NCBI RefSeq assembly: GCF_031877795.1
Contig: NC_133935.1
Span: forward strand, 82,365,748 to 82,429,747
Length of the DNA stretch: 64,000 nt
Source: Strix aluco
Lineage: Eukaryota; Chordata; Aves; Strigiformes; Strigidae
Direction of reading: 5' to 3'
Numbering within the stretch: the stretch's first letter is position 1; every line of letters begins with the position of its first letter. The position numbers and the translations under genes were made by a program. The notes under the pieces were generated by a model that did not search any database, was not told the DNA's origin, and saw only the letters and a list, made by a program, of their open reading frames with translations. Below, piece after piece: positions 23,722-35,740 of this stretch.

Positions 23722-26700
23722 GGAAAAAAATAAATATATTACTCAAATTCCAGTATAGAGGTCTGATCCCAAAGGAATTTTGGCTTGTGTTGGAAAGATC
23801 TGAGCCATAGAAAACTGTGACTTAAGATCTGTTTTAGTGAAAAAAAACAGATGAAAGACACCAGAAGTTTTGTTTTAGGCCATATCTGATGGCTAAGATA
23901 ATCTTCTTTAGTGAACTGTTTTGAGTATTTAAAGGTCTTACATAAGTTTTGCGGATGTGAGACTTATTAATATAACTCTTGGCAGCAACATTACCTAGCC
24001 TTACATCATGTGGAAATAAGGATATAACTTCATATGCACAGGAACTGTATTTATAATGTAGCTTAGTTTCAATGCAACTGTACTGAATCTGTTGAAGAAT
24101 GAGTATCTAGTTCATAGGATAATTATATCCCATGTTAGTAAAATAAGATCATTTGATTTTCTGGGAGGAAGTGAGTAAAGAAAATTGTTGGTTAAATTTC
24201 TTGTCAAACTAAATGAAAAATGACTGTTCTTGACATCTGGAAGGAAAAAAGAATGGTAAAAGAAATGCTTGCTAAATGCAGCAGAAGAAAAACTACATCA
24301 AAAAAAAGGACTGAATGCATTGCTGAACTTCAGCTTTCATGCTTAGCGTAGATAGAACTGGCTTAGTATTTATATGGAATTATATCTGGTTTTCATATTG
24401 CTGTTCACACTTGCTTACTTTCTGACATTTAAAGTATTTACTGTATTGCATAGATGACAACTTTACAGGCAGTTGTTCAAGTACCTGAATATCCTGATTT
24501 GTCAAATGCTGCTATATTAATCTTCATTTGTTTTATAGAGCATCTCATGTGTTGTCATTGCCTAATGTATAGTCTTAAACATAACAAAGAACTGTAAGTC
24601 TTTTTGCCTTTTGAATCATAGTTGCTGTGTTAAGTGTGACTCACCAAGGTGCTGCTGTGATGTTGTCGGTTTGAGCACAACAATTACTGTCATGACTTGA
24701 GCAAAACACTGGTGGTTTTGGTGAGATTTTGACATGATTCCGGAGTGGAGAGTTTAGCTTTATATTAGGAAGAATGAAGACCCTTATTCAAATGAAAGAT
24801 AACACTTGGGGAATACTTTTTGTGTGGTTACTAATAATATTATTCAAAGTACAGTCTCTCCTTTGCAGGACACCACATTCTTCTGGTAGATGAGATGCTT
24901 AAATCCATGCTAAGTGATGGGCTTTAAGGGCACAACAGAAAATGCCACTTTTTTTGAAAATACGTTTTAGAGAAGATTAGATGTTTTGTTCAGCTGATGT
25001 TGGATTTCTTAGTTTATGGTTTACTTTAGAGAAACTTGAACTCTAAGCATGGTCTACGTAGTTTTAGGCTCCTCTCTACTAAACACCTCAGTCTATAAGG
25101 CACTTCTCATCTTATGAAGATGCGTTTATTTGCATACTTCTGTACATGTAGGCTTATTCACAAAATCTGTGGGCACCGAGGCTAGCTAGATGTATTAAAA
25201 GTGATGGGAGACTCTAGCATTTCAAACTAGTGCATCACCTAGTGTATTTCAAACCGAAAATCTATCTAAGATGATCATCTAAAATGTGGAAATGTCAGAC
25301 TTAAGGCTAATAACTTCTTGGTTAAAAAATTCAGAATGCTGTTATGTGCAGGCTACTTTATAGAATCCTACTTGTTATTTTCTTGTGATACGCTTGATGC
25401 AATATATATTTCCATTGCTGTTTGTGAAGGGCTGTTCTAGAATCTCAGTCCTAAAATGATTAAATCTGTTTTCTAGTATTGTCCTAAATTTATTCACAGG
25501 CAATTCATATCTATTTGGTTTTCTGCCAACCTCATTCATTAGCTTAGAAAGTAATTTTTACCTTGTATCACATTTGTCATTTTAGTGGTTTGTTACATAG
25601 AGCATATTATTTTATTGAAATGGCTTGTAGAAGTGAATCTGTAATATCTGAGTACTTAAGATGCTCACACAAGCTTATTTTTAAGCAAATGATCAGTTAA
25701 AACTTTTTGGAAAGTCAGTAGGGGAACTACTGTTGTATAACTTTATTAAAAGTTATCAGGTGTGTAGGTAAGTGCTTTGGATCCTGTTGTGCTGGATCTT
25801 CTCTAGTATTGGGGAAGAGTATTGACAGAATTGTAAATTCCACCATTCATGGTAGTTGTGTTTAGTTGCTGGGCAATACAGAGAATCTGAAAAGGTGTTA
25901 AAATTGAGGCAGTCTCTGTCAAGGCTTTTATTGTTGTGGAATGCCTTTATAAATGTCTGTGTTCATAAATAAGGATAAGACAATTTTGTATTTCAAATTT
26001 AATGTTGTGTGCCCCATAGGACAGTGTGGTCACGTGCTTAAAGGATGGGTAAGAGTATACAGTGTAGCTAAGTTAAATTGATTTTGATTTATTTTGAATT
26101 TAAAGATAACCTGTCAGAGAAAATCTGGCTATATGTAACCTGCCCAGAATGTCACACCACAGAAAGAGCTGGTTTAATCTTAAACGTTTTCTCCAATTGT
26201 TGACATTTGGCTGCCAGAAAATGTGTAGTGTCATGATAAATTCTGATGATTATAAACTGTGCTCTTTATGTTTGGGAGTTTTCCTGTGCTTTCTCCTTTG
26301 AAGAAAGGTCAGTGCAGTGAATTTACTTGAGCTGCTGCAGTGAACTCAGTTTGCAAACAATTAAACTAAAGGTTAGTATATACTGTTGCAACAAGCTGCT
26401 GACATCTTTGGGTTTTTTCCCCTTAAATGTATAGGATGGAGTGCCAACTCTTTTTAAAATTTATTATTCTGCTGCCATAGTAAATTGTAGAGAATAATTC
26501 TTTCCTGGCTTTGTCTTTCTGCTTTTAGTTTTGTTTCCCACACCCTAAAAACATAACACTGCATGCAGTTGGGAAGTTAACCTGCTATTCTTCGTGCTTC
26601 AGTATCATCTCTTCAGGTTTTCTTTGTGATTGACTGAGGGTAGGAGTGCATTTTGTGTGTTTGGAGAGAGGCTATGCAGTGTAATCTTATATTTTGAAAA

Positions 26701-29179
26701 TGGTCAGTGTGGCCTGGTAATGAGGTGGGAAACTTTTTGCTTCACCAGTTCAAATCAAGACCACAATGGTGTGATTAAAGGCTGCTTCTGTTTGATTGTC
26801 GGTTATTTCTCTTGACCTCTCATTAAAGCTGGCTTTCTAGTTGGTGTTCACAGAGGTAACCTAGGGTTTTGTGATTTCTGAAAAAAAATAGTAATTTTTT
26901 CCCTTTCTTTTTGAGTTTTTGTAGTGTGTGTAAAGAAATAGTCTTGGCTGTCAGTATTTCATGAGCAATAAACTTGGGAATTAAAACAAATGTTAAGGTC
27001 AGCCTCAATAGATAAAGGTAGAATGCTTTAGCAAGTACACATTATTTTTCCTATGCTTGCAACTGAGAAAAGTGCATTCTGGGCTTTTATAAAGCTTCAT
27101 AGGCTAAGAGAAGCCTATTTGGTTAAGGCTGGCTTGGTTTTCACCCTTCACCTCCAATCTCCCCTTGTTGTATGCCAGAATGAATTTGTATTGAACTGAG
27201 GACCAAGTCAAACTGTTCATAAAGTAAATGCTGGGAAATGGACAATTTTTTGTGGTTTACACAAAGCGTAAGGTGGCTGTGCATTTTGTGTATTTTGGGA
27301 TAAAGTGTTGCAAATAACTATAAAGCTGATTGATGTAGTTTAAGAGGCTTTGTAGTCACCAGTTCTTTTCAGTGAGCTGAGATTGAAAGGACGGAAAAAG
27401 ATGTAAGTTCAGATGCATATGTAAAATTCCATACTGGGGAAGGCAAGTTTAGAAGTAAGCTAAAAGATCTTTATAATGAATAATAATAATGGGTGTTGGA
27501 TTATTATATTATGTGCTAAGTTTTTATTTTATTTTTGAACCATGAACCCTGAAAACCCATTCGTGAAATACAAACTTGAAGATACAGTATGTGAAGTGTT
27601 TTCTTTAACAATTGTTCTTTTGATTTCATTTAGATTTCATTTAGAAATTTAATTTAGAAATACTGTGACTTGAGAAATACAGAAGCTATTGTCTCCTAGG
27701 TTGTCTTTTCTGAAATTTGAAATAGTAATTCTTTATGAAAAACTGAAGATCTGAACGATAAAGAATTGTAGGACATAGGGGATAAAGAGCCATAATGCAG
27801 ATTTGAAAAAAGTTAGTTTGAAGACTTGGGATATGTTTAAAATGTTTTAAGAGCTAAATAATCATCACCTCTGCAGTTCAGCTATCTGCAAAAGACAAAA
27901 CTCACAAGATAGTTAAAATAGTAAGCTACTGTATCTTAACAACCGCATAAAAATTACTTCATTGATAACATCAGCATTTATCTTATGTTTGCTCTGTTTG
28001 AAACTGTCAGGGGAACGTACCACTGTATGTAACTGCAGTGACACCTGAGCACTTGGACCAGAAGTAGTAGCATAGTAACTTCTTTTTGTAGTGGGAGGAT
28101 CAAGCATGAAAAATACATGTATACAAAGTTGTTTGGCCGCTGAACCTAGCGGTCAGGAGAAACGCTTACCACTTTTGATCTTTCTTCACTGTTAACTCTT
28201 TTGGTTTATCTTAACTTTTCACTTTATTTTCTTCAGATACTGCTAGTTAATGCTATAGTGGCTGGCTGTCCCTTCTGTACAGTGCAGCTAGTACTCCAGG
28301 GAGGCTGTCCAAGCGTGCTGGAGATAGTTTTCTGACCTGAAATGCAGATTCAGAGCTGAGAGTTAATGGGTTACAGAAACTTGTATGGACTTGCAGAAAA
28401 GTTTTGAGTGAAGCTGAGTTTCAGTAGAAAGGTCTGGCCTGTAGGAGCCAAGGCTGAACAAGGGTCTTGTAACATTTCATGACCCACTTAAAACGTTGCC
28501 CTTGTCCATAGTGGGGGTGGTGTCTTTTCACTGTCTGAATTCCTGCATTCCTCCTTGTTCTGGGAGGATTCACGAGGTTGATCTGAATTGGGTGGGCTCC
28601 CTAAGCTGTTACTACATAGCTGTGTAAATGGTTGTGCTGCTGTAATGCAGGGAGAGAAGCACAGGGGTGAGAATAAGTGGTTGGTGGGTGAGTCTGTCCT
28701 TTCCACTGGTAATGCCATCTTTCCCTTGCTTGAAGTGTGTAGGGAACTATAGTTTATGTTGTTTAGGAATGTAGTCATCCTAGGCTTCCGCTATGCTAAG
28801 TGAGGAGAGGCATCTCCAGAGGGCTAATCAGATCTTAGATGACCCAGTTTCTCACCAATGCTGTAATTAAAATGCCCCTCCAAATACAGAGGGTGCATTA
28901 GTCACAGTAAAGTTTAAAACCACATACTTTACATCCCAGAACTGATGCATCACCTTGAGGAAATGTAGTCATGTTAGTAAAAGCTTGCTTGTTTTCTTAA
29001 TATTCACATTTTATGATGCTGGATTTCTTCTTATTTATTCAATAGACATAATGATGCAACTTCTCAGACCTTGTGACTCTTTTTGCTGATAGTACAGCTA
29101 TTTAAATGTATCAGAACACAAATGAAAGCTTTTTGAAATTTGTATTTAAACAGAATTTTTAGATTAATTTTTCTTTCAG

Positions 29180-32100
29180 AATCCTTCCTTTATTTTTGTT
29201 CACTTTAGGATACTTAGGACTGGTAAGTTGTGGCTCTCCTTGCACTTAGAATTTATTTTTAGATTGAATAGGAAGACAAGCATTTTTGATTTTTTTTGTT
29301 CTGTACTTTTTTTTAACTGAACAAAATAAGTCTTCAATCTCCATAGACTTAAGTGAAGTCACTTTCTTTTCCTAAGCTTTGCAGGAGGTTGCAGCTACCA
29401 AAAACATATTTATCCCATTCAGAAACTGAGCTTCCAGGTGGTATGTTCAAGTTCAGTAGTCTCACTTTCTATAAGGCTTTGTCAACTGACAGCTATTCCA
29501 TAGTATTTACTGTTTAATTTAAATTAGTTAATGATGTATAACTCTGTAAAAACTCTTTGCATATATTTCAAATAAATTTATTGAACATTAAAAAGAAGTT
29601 GTTATTTTACGTTGTGTTTTTTTTTTTTTTTTTTCCATAAAGGGAATTTCAAAGCTATCTCCCTTCAGCTGGGCTTTCTCCCTGGGAGTTTAAATTGATG
29701 GTTGGATTGATGGGGCTTCTCTAAATAAGTTAGTGCAACATGACACCTACATTTAAAGCCACGTGATTTCTGTTTGTAAACCAAGATGCTGGCACTGGGA
29801 GGAAACTATTGTTAGTTTTGAACTGACAGACAGTTGTGGCAGGAAAATTACCCTCATGAATGATATTGGAGGAGCAGTCTGTCTGTATACATACTTATTG
29901 TTCCCTGAATATGTCCTTTTTAGACACTTGTACTTCATATTTATTTTGTCACATTTGCAAGGAAAATTAAGGTTGGATTATTTACGAATTACTTACTTTA
30001 TGACACACTAACTCTGTGTGTATCCAAAATAGCAAAGGTGATATAAATATGTTTATAATAATAATTAATATATATTTAAACATTCATTACATGTTACATT
30101 TGTCATATATTTTGATATAATTATGTTCTATTTATAGTATTAATTATATACTTATATGAAATATATAACAGTTCTTTTATTTATGTGTGTATGTGTAGAG
30201 GGGGAGAGTCATCTTTCTAAATTTGTCTGCCTCTCACTGTTTTGATTGATGGCCAGTAAGGACCACTGAATTATTACGACTAATTGGCGTTCACAGAAGT
30301 ACATGCCTTTGGCATGATAATGCTCTCCCGTCACAGGGTTTTTTTTATTTAAATCTTAGTCTTTGGACCTGTCTCTGTACTCCTTTATATAGAACATTGC
30401 ACAATAATGCCTTTATTGTGGGTCTTTGGTACTCCTGCCGCAGAAGGAGTAAGTAGCAAAAGAACACTGTAACCTTGTTCTCTTGAGTGCGTATTAAGTA
30501 TCTGCTACTATGTAAGCAATTCATATTTCTGGGATCCTATTCATCCTGTGATAAGTTGAGGGTGGTGTTCAAGTACATTCCAAAGAGGGAAGGATACAGA
30601 AACTCACAGCTAAAATACAGATGAAAAGCAAGAGCTATAAATGTAGATGTTTGGGCAGGCACCCCCTTTTTTGCGTAAAGCACTATGGAGATAGAACAGC
30701 GTTCTAGTTAACTGCAGGGAGGACTTCTAGAGGCTGCAGTAATAAGCTCCCAAGTGGTGTTATAATTTCCTATTGAGTTAGAGAATTCACAAAACAACAG
30801 CTGAGTCAGATGAAGGATTAGAAATGAGCTGAAGAACTTTTCCAACAGCAGTGTCAAATGAGGTATTTAGAGGACTTTCCTTGCCTGTTGAGTCATGTTG
30901 TTCTCCCTTTCCGTACAAATGATGGAATAATATGCACCACTGTGTTGGAAAAGTGAAGCTATTGCTGCTCATTAGTGTAACTTTACCACAGATAAGAAAA
31001 ATAAGTGACCTGCAACCTCATTTTATGTTATATTATTTATGTTCATAGTCAAGAAACAAAACACCAGATTTACAAGGTGTGTGGTTATTTTAAGCTAAAT
31101 TGACTGTATTTCAAGCAAAACTACTCTGATATTCTTTACCCAATTTTTGATGGGAAACAACTCTTTGATTTGTAGCACAGATGGAAAATACTTGGGGTTG
31201 TTGCCATAAGTGGGGTTATGCAAGTAATCCCAGCAGGATTACTGGCTCCGTGACTGGCTCTGTGTTTGTTTAAATTTAAGATCTTTTCTTTACTTAAACT
31301 ATCCAATCTGTTGTTCTTTCAGTGTTTGAAGGATGGTCGCAGATGTTTGTCTAAACAAAGTAGCTGCTTTTAGGTGATATCAATCAGCTGATTATAAGGT
31401 TCGTTTAATCTCTCATTGCAAAAGAGCCCCCTATAATTAAGAGATTTTAATTCTTAAAATTATGTGGGAGACTGACAAGATAGCCCTGGGATTTTTTCAA
31501 GGTTATTGGTATGCCTGTTCCTATCCTAAAGTGAGCAGGAGGCTGTGCAGGATTTATAGGCTGTTTTGGGAAGCTGGTGTGTTGAGTGTTTTTTTTCTTT
31601 TTTTTCTTTCTCCCCTTGTTTTACTTTGTGTAACATAATTATTGTCTGAAATGGAAGGCATACCAACATGCTGTAGAATCTTCAGTGCTTTTGGTCAGTG
31701 CAGTGATTAATATAATAGATCACTAATGTAAAAGGGCACTTTGTTTTAATAAAGCACTTTGGTTTGCCATAGGAGAGGATTCTTGAATGCAGTCTTTCTG
31801 TTTTACCCTTGAAAAGCTCTTTGAAAACCTGCCTAATTCCATGTAGAGTGCTGAAAGGCTCACTCAGAGCCCCTTTGAGCAGTAGTCAGACTTCCCAGAA
31901 TTTTTAGAGACATAGGGAAATAAGTCTCTCTCCAGAATGTGTTCTGTTGCATTCAATATAAAGCTTTCTTTTTTTTTTTTTGTACTAGAATTTTGTACAG
32001 CATTATATGAGGAGTTTTATTTTATGATGCTACTATTTCTGAGTTGTACAAACGCTATAGTGATGTAACCCTCCTTCTCTGCCCTCCCCCAAACTTACTT

Positions 32101-35100
32101 TTTGGAAGTGACACTCAGCTGCAGCTCTCTGTTCTTACCAGTGATGCTGTGCTACAGCCGTACTTTGTGTCTGGGCTGGTCTGCAGACCCTGCTTGCCTT
32201 GCATGCTTCAGAGTGGTTATATTTCATATTACTTTATATCTGGCTGTAAAAACAGACAAGCTTTTAGATTCCTCTTCCCCCCTCCCCCCCCCAGTTACAG
32301 CAAGTTACTGTAAGAGTGTTTGAAGGGTGTCGGGGCTGGTCTTGGAGGATAGGAGAGGAAAAATCAGGTTTATAGTTTGCCTTGAAAACATTAGGTACAA
32401 ACTGAAAAGTGTCGATTTTGGTTTTTCTTTCCTCCCACCTCCTCCCCCCACCATGCTCTTTTCTATGCCTGAAGTAGTGACAAAAATGTCTGTAGTTTTT
32501 ACTTTATGTGGTAGGAAAATACTTCTTTTTAGGCCAAAGGCTAATGAGTCACTTTTAGTGACATTTCAATATTTATTTATTCCCCATGCATTAAAACAAA
32601 CTAAAAGAAATAATATTTTTGTGAAGCTCACTGTAAGAGTCTTGGGTGGTGGTGGGTTTTTTTTTCTTTTATTTGTTAAAATGCATCAGTCATTAACTGG
32701 AACATCCATTTTGGAGAACTAACTCTTAATTTGTGTTTTTGTTTGATGCTGTATATTCAGTGGTCCTACAAGATGGTATAGTAAGACCAGGTTACCTGGG
32801 TGTTGTCCAGTGAAACCTAACAGATCAAGTTCAAGGATAAATCTACTGCAAATGGAGGATGATGGCCCTTCTTTTTCTGTTTCTTTAGCACTCGTGTATT
32901 ACTACTGGTAGTTACAAGAGTGGAATAAAATGTCTGACTGTAATATTGTGTAGAGTGATGCAGTTCAGGCCCTTCTTGTCCAGACCATGGGCAATTGTTG
33001 GCTGAAACTTGGCATGATTTAAAATTCTCTCCAGCTAGAGAGAGAGCATGGAGGACAGTAAATCCACTGCAGTCTTCTGTCTGCCAAAATTGGGACTGAG
33101 TGACGAGGACATGTACCATTCCTCTATCTTTGCTCTTGTAATAGGTGGGTAAGTTCTTCATTTGGAGAGTTTGATTGTCTTAAAGTGAAGTTGAATCAAG
33201 AAGCCTATTTCATAGTGCTGCTTCCTGCCGCTGTCTAGCATAGTTTATCTACAAGCAGTGTTGCTAAGTTGCCCAGGTGTTTCCCTGTTTTCTCATTGAT
33301 GAGGAAATAGGAGAACTCTTGGTTAGTAGCCGAGGCATGTAGATGCTTTACGGGGAAATAGGATTAGATATGAAGCAAGTGTGATGTGCTAGTTACAGCA
33401 CATTACTAAATAAATCCTTTTGTAAGAACAGAGGCAAAACAGATAACCACAAAGATAGCCACAACCAGGCACTTAACCAGAATATGTATCTGGTATGTAA
33501 ATCTAGCATTACCCTTAGGTAGTCACAGTTAACATGATTGTCATGTTCAAGTACTAAGCTTGGATTTTTTAAGATATGTTAGTTAAAATATATTTTAAAA
33601 GACTCTATTTTCTGAGTGGATGCTCAAGGAGAGCAGGAGGCAGAAGTCTGGAAGTGAACAGTTAATGGTGTCTCCCATTAGAACACAACTGCAGTAAGCA
33701 AACTGACCCAGGTACACTTCCTTCCAGAGGAGGGTGGATCGCTCCTGTTCCGTGTGACCTTCAGGCTAATTTCCTTCAGTTACTTTTGAAGTGCTAAATT
33801 CTTTCTTCCCTAGCATGTGTGTCTAACAGATTTTTCCTCAATAGGTAATCTATGTTTGTGGGAATAGACACCTCTTTAGTGTTAGATTAGCCTATTACAA
33901 AGTATTAAAAAACTTGTTTTAAAAATTTTGATTTTATTGCAGAGAGAAAGCCATACCGTAGACTATTTGCTACACAAATTAAGCCTGCAAATACATGGGT
34001 TTAATAAAAGTACTGTGTATTTTGCAGTGGACTAAAAAAGTTTGATGTTCTTCCTGGTGGCTGTGGACAGCTGCATTTTATTACTGGGATTAAATATCAA
34101 CATAGAAATGTTACATGCAATAAAGGATTTAATCATGCTAACAGACAGTGATGCACAGAATTTTGTAGTTTTTCTTTGCTTCAAGGAGGTGAGAGATGAT
34201 TAGTCTAATTCATATCCTTTTCAACAGGAAACCAAGTAAGGGTTTAAATTAAAAGCAACATTTTTATCTTTTCTTTGAATTGAACACACATTCACTTTTA
34301 TCAGTCTTTGCCAGATTAAAATAATAAATTTACTTTGACTTCAGTATTGACACATGTAGGAGTAATGGTTTTGATTTTTGTTTAATATTGCAAAAAAGAA
34401 AAAAGTATTTTAATGACTAGTATGGCTTCTTTCTGTATGCTTAGGTTTGACAGAATATTTAATAATATCATTTAGCTTGAAGATATCTCTGTCAATTAAT
34501 ATTACAGCCATGACCCAAATCCAGGAAACGCAGAATTGCTGCATATTCTATTTGGAATGCTGCATATGCAGGAAATGCTGCATATTGTTTGGAAAAATAT
34601 TTAAAAACTTTTCTGTTGTCATAATTACAACTTCGTAAATGTTTGGTTTCTTTTTGAGACTTTTACTATGGAACTTTTTTCTCAAAATAATTATTTGCAG
34701 CTAAAACTATATAAAGATTTGGACTGTAATATGAGGGAGACTGAGAAATTGTGGGGTGTGTGCGTTCACCGAGATGAGATCTTGTACTAACACTTTTTCC
34801 TCCTCCTGTTTTAAAGAAGTGTATTTTGTCATATTTAAAATGGGCTGCTTAGATACAACTTTTTTGGGGGAAAATGCCATTTGCTTTGTTGGCACTTTAT
34901 TTACTAGCTAGTGTGCCTTATAAAGTGGCCTTTTGTCCTTTGAAGGGCATGGATGTGAGGGAGAGGAGAGAGAAATAGGATAGATTTGAAGATCCATAAG
35001 AATCTGTGGTTCTGTAGTTCCTCTTTATCATAATATCCATGTAGCTTGCTTAACACAATGATAATCACATAGTTCCAAAAGACATGAAGTATCTCTCTGT

Positions 35101-35716
35101 TTTATCTCAGGAGTTCTGCACTGTAGCCTAAGCTATTCCTTTTGACAAATCTTTACAGGTTAAATATCTAAGAGCTTTTGGAAGCCTTTTAAACAGTTGC
35201 TAAACTGTGTAGTTTAGATGCACTTGTATGTCTAAATCTGATGGTACCCTTTTACAGTAAATATATGAGCAAAGACTAAGCAGTGCCCTTTGCTCATGGA
35301 GGTGATAGGTATAAAACATCTATTAGGAGGAAAAAAATAAAATATACCTTTCTTTTGAAAAGTATATTTCAAACAAATTTGAACATAAACTTCTGATATT
35401 GATCTCCATTAGTGTCTGTTATCAGGAGGATGATAAAAGTGATCTACACGGGCAGTTCCCTTTTCATCAATGTGCCTGTCTGGCAAAGTTGCTGTCTATC
35501 TTGCTTATCATCTAGATGCACTTCCAGAATGTGTTGTACCAAGAGCTAAGTGGGTAAAAAATAACATAAATAGAGTTAGAAGGATAACAGTAAGGGTACT
35601 GTGCAGTGACAGGATTTTGCAATGTGTAGTTTCTTTCCTTAAAACTTCAAAGTGTGCAATAATGGCTGCTGAATGTAGCTATATGTATTTCTCTCTTCCC
35701 CTTTCCTCTCTTTCAG
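29180..35716 (+). other. Probable intron with low-complexity patches
   Basis: No gene is recognised beyond a candidate small exon at the left edge. Contents include poly(T)18 at 29617-29634, a very AT-rich stretch at about 30045-30175, C-rich runs at 32272-32293 and three spaced TGCTGCATAT motifs at 34537-34585. Confidence 0.45.
30045..30175. repeat. AT-rich island
   Basis: About 130 bp is nearly all A and T, with many TATA, AATAAT and TTATAT steps and few G or C. It is probably simple low-complexity intronic DNA. A matrix-attachment or easily melted region is possible but not shown. Confidence 0.7.
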
Positions 35717-35740
35717 CATTTATTTTTCCTTTTTGAGTTG

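Larger units (their letters stand above)
18651..29179 (+). other. Probable intron, first part
   Basis: AT-rich, and T and G exceed A and C on the plus strand by eye, as expected for intronic sequence of a plus-strand gene. No exon is recognised with confidence. A strong acceptor-like site ends at 18782 after TGCTCCCTCCTCTGCCTTTT, and another ends at 28236, but neither has a convincing donor. It contains (GT)7 at 19981-19994, the T/G tract at 21979-22103 and a hairpin at 23693-23721. Confidence 0.5.
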
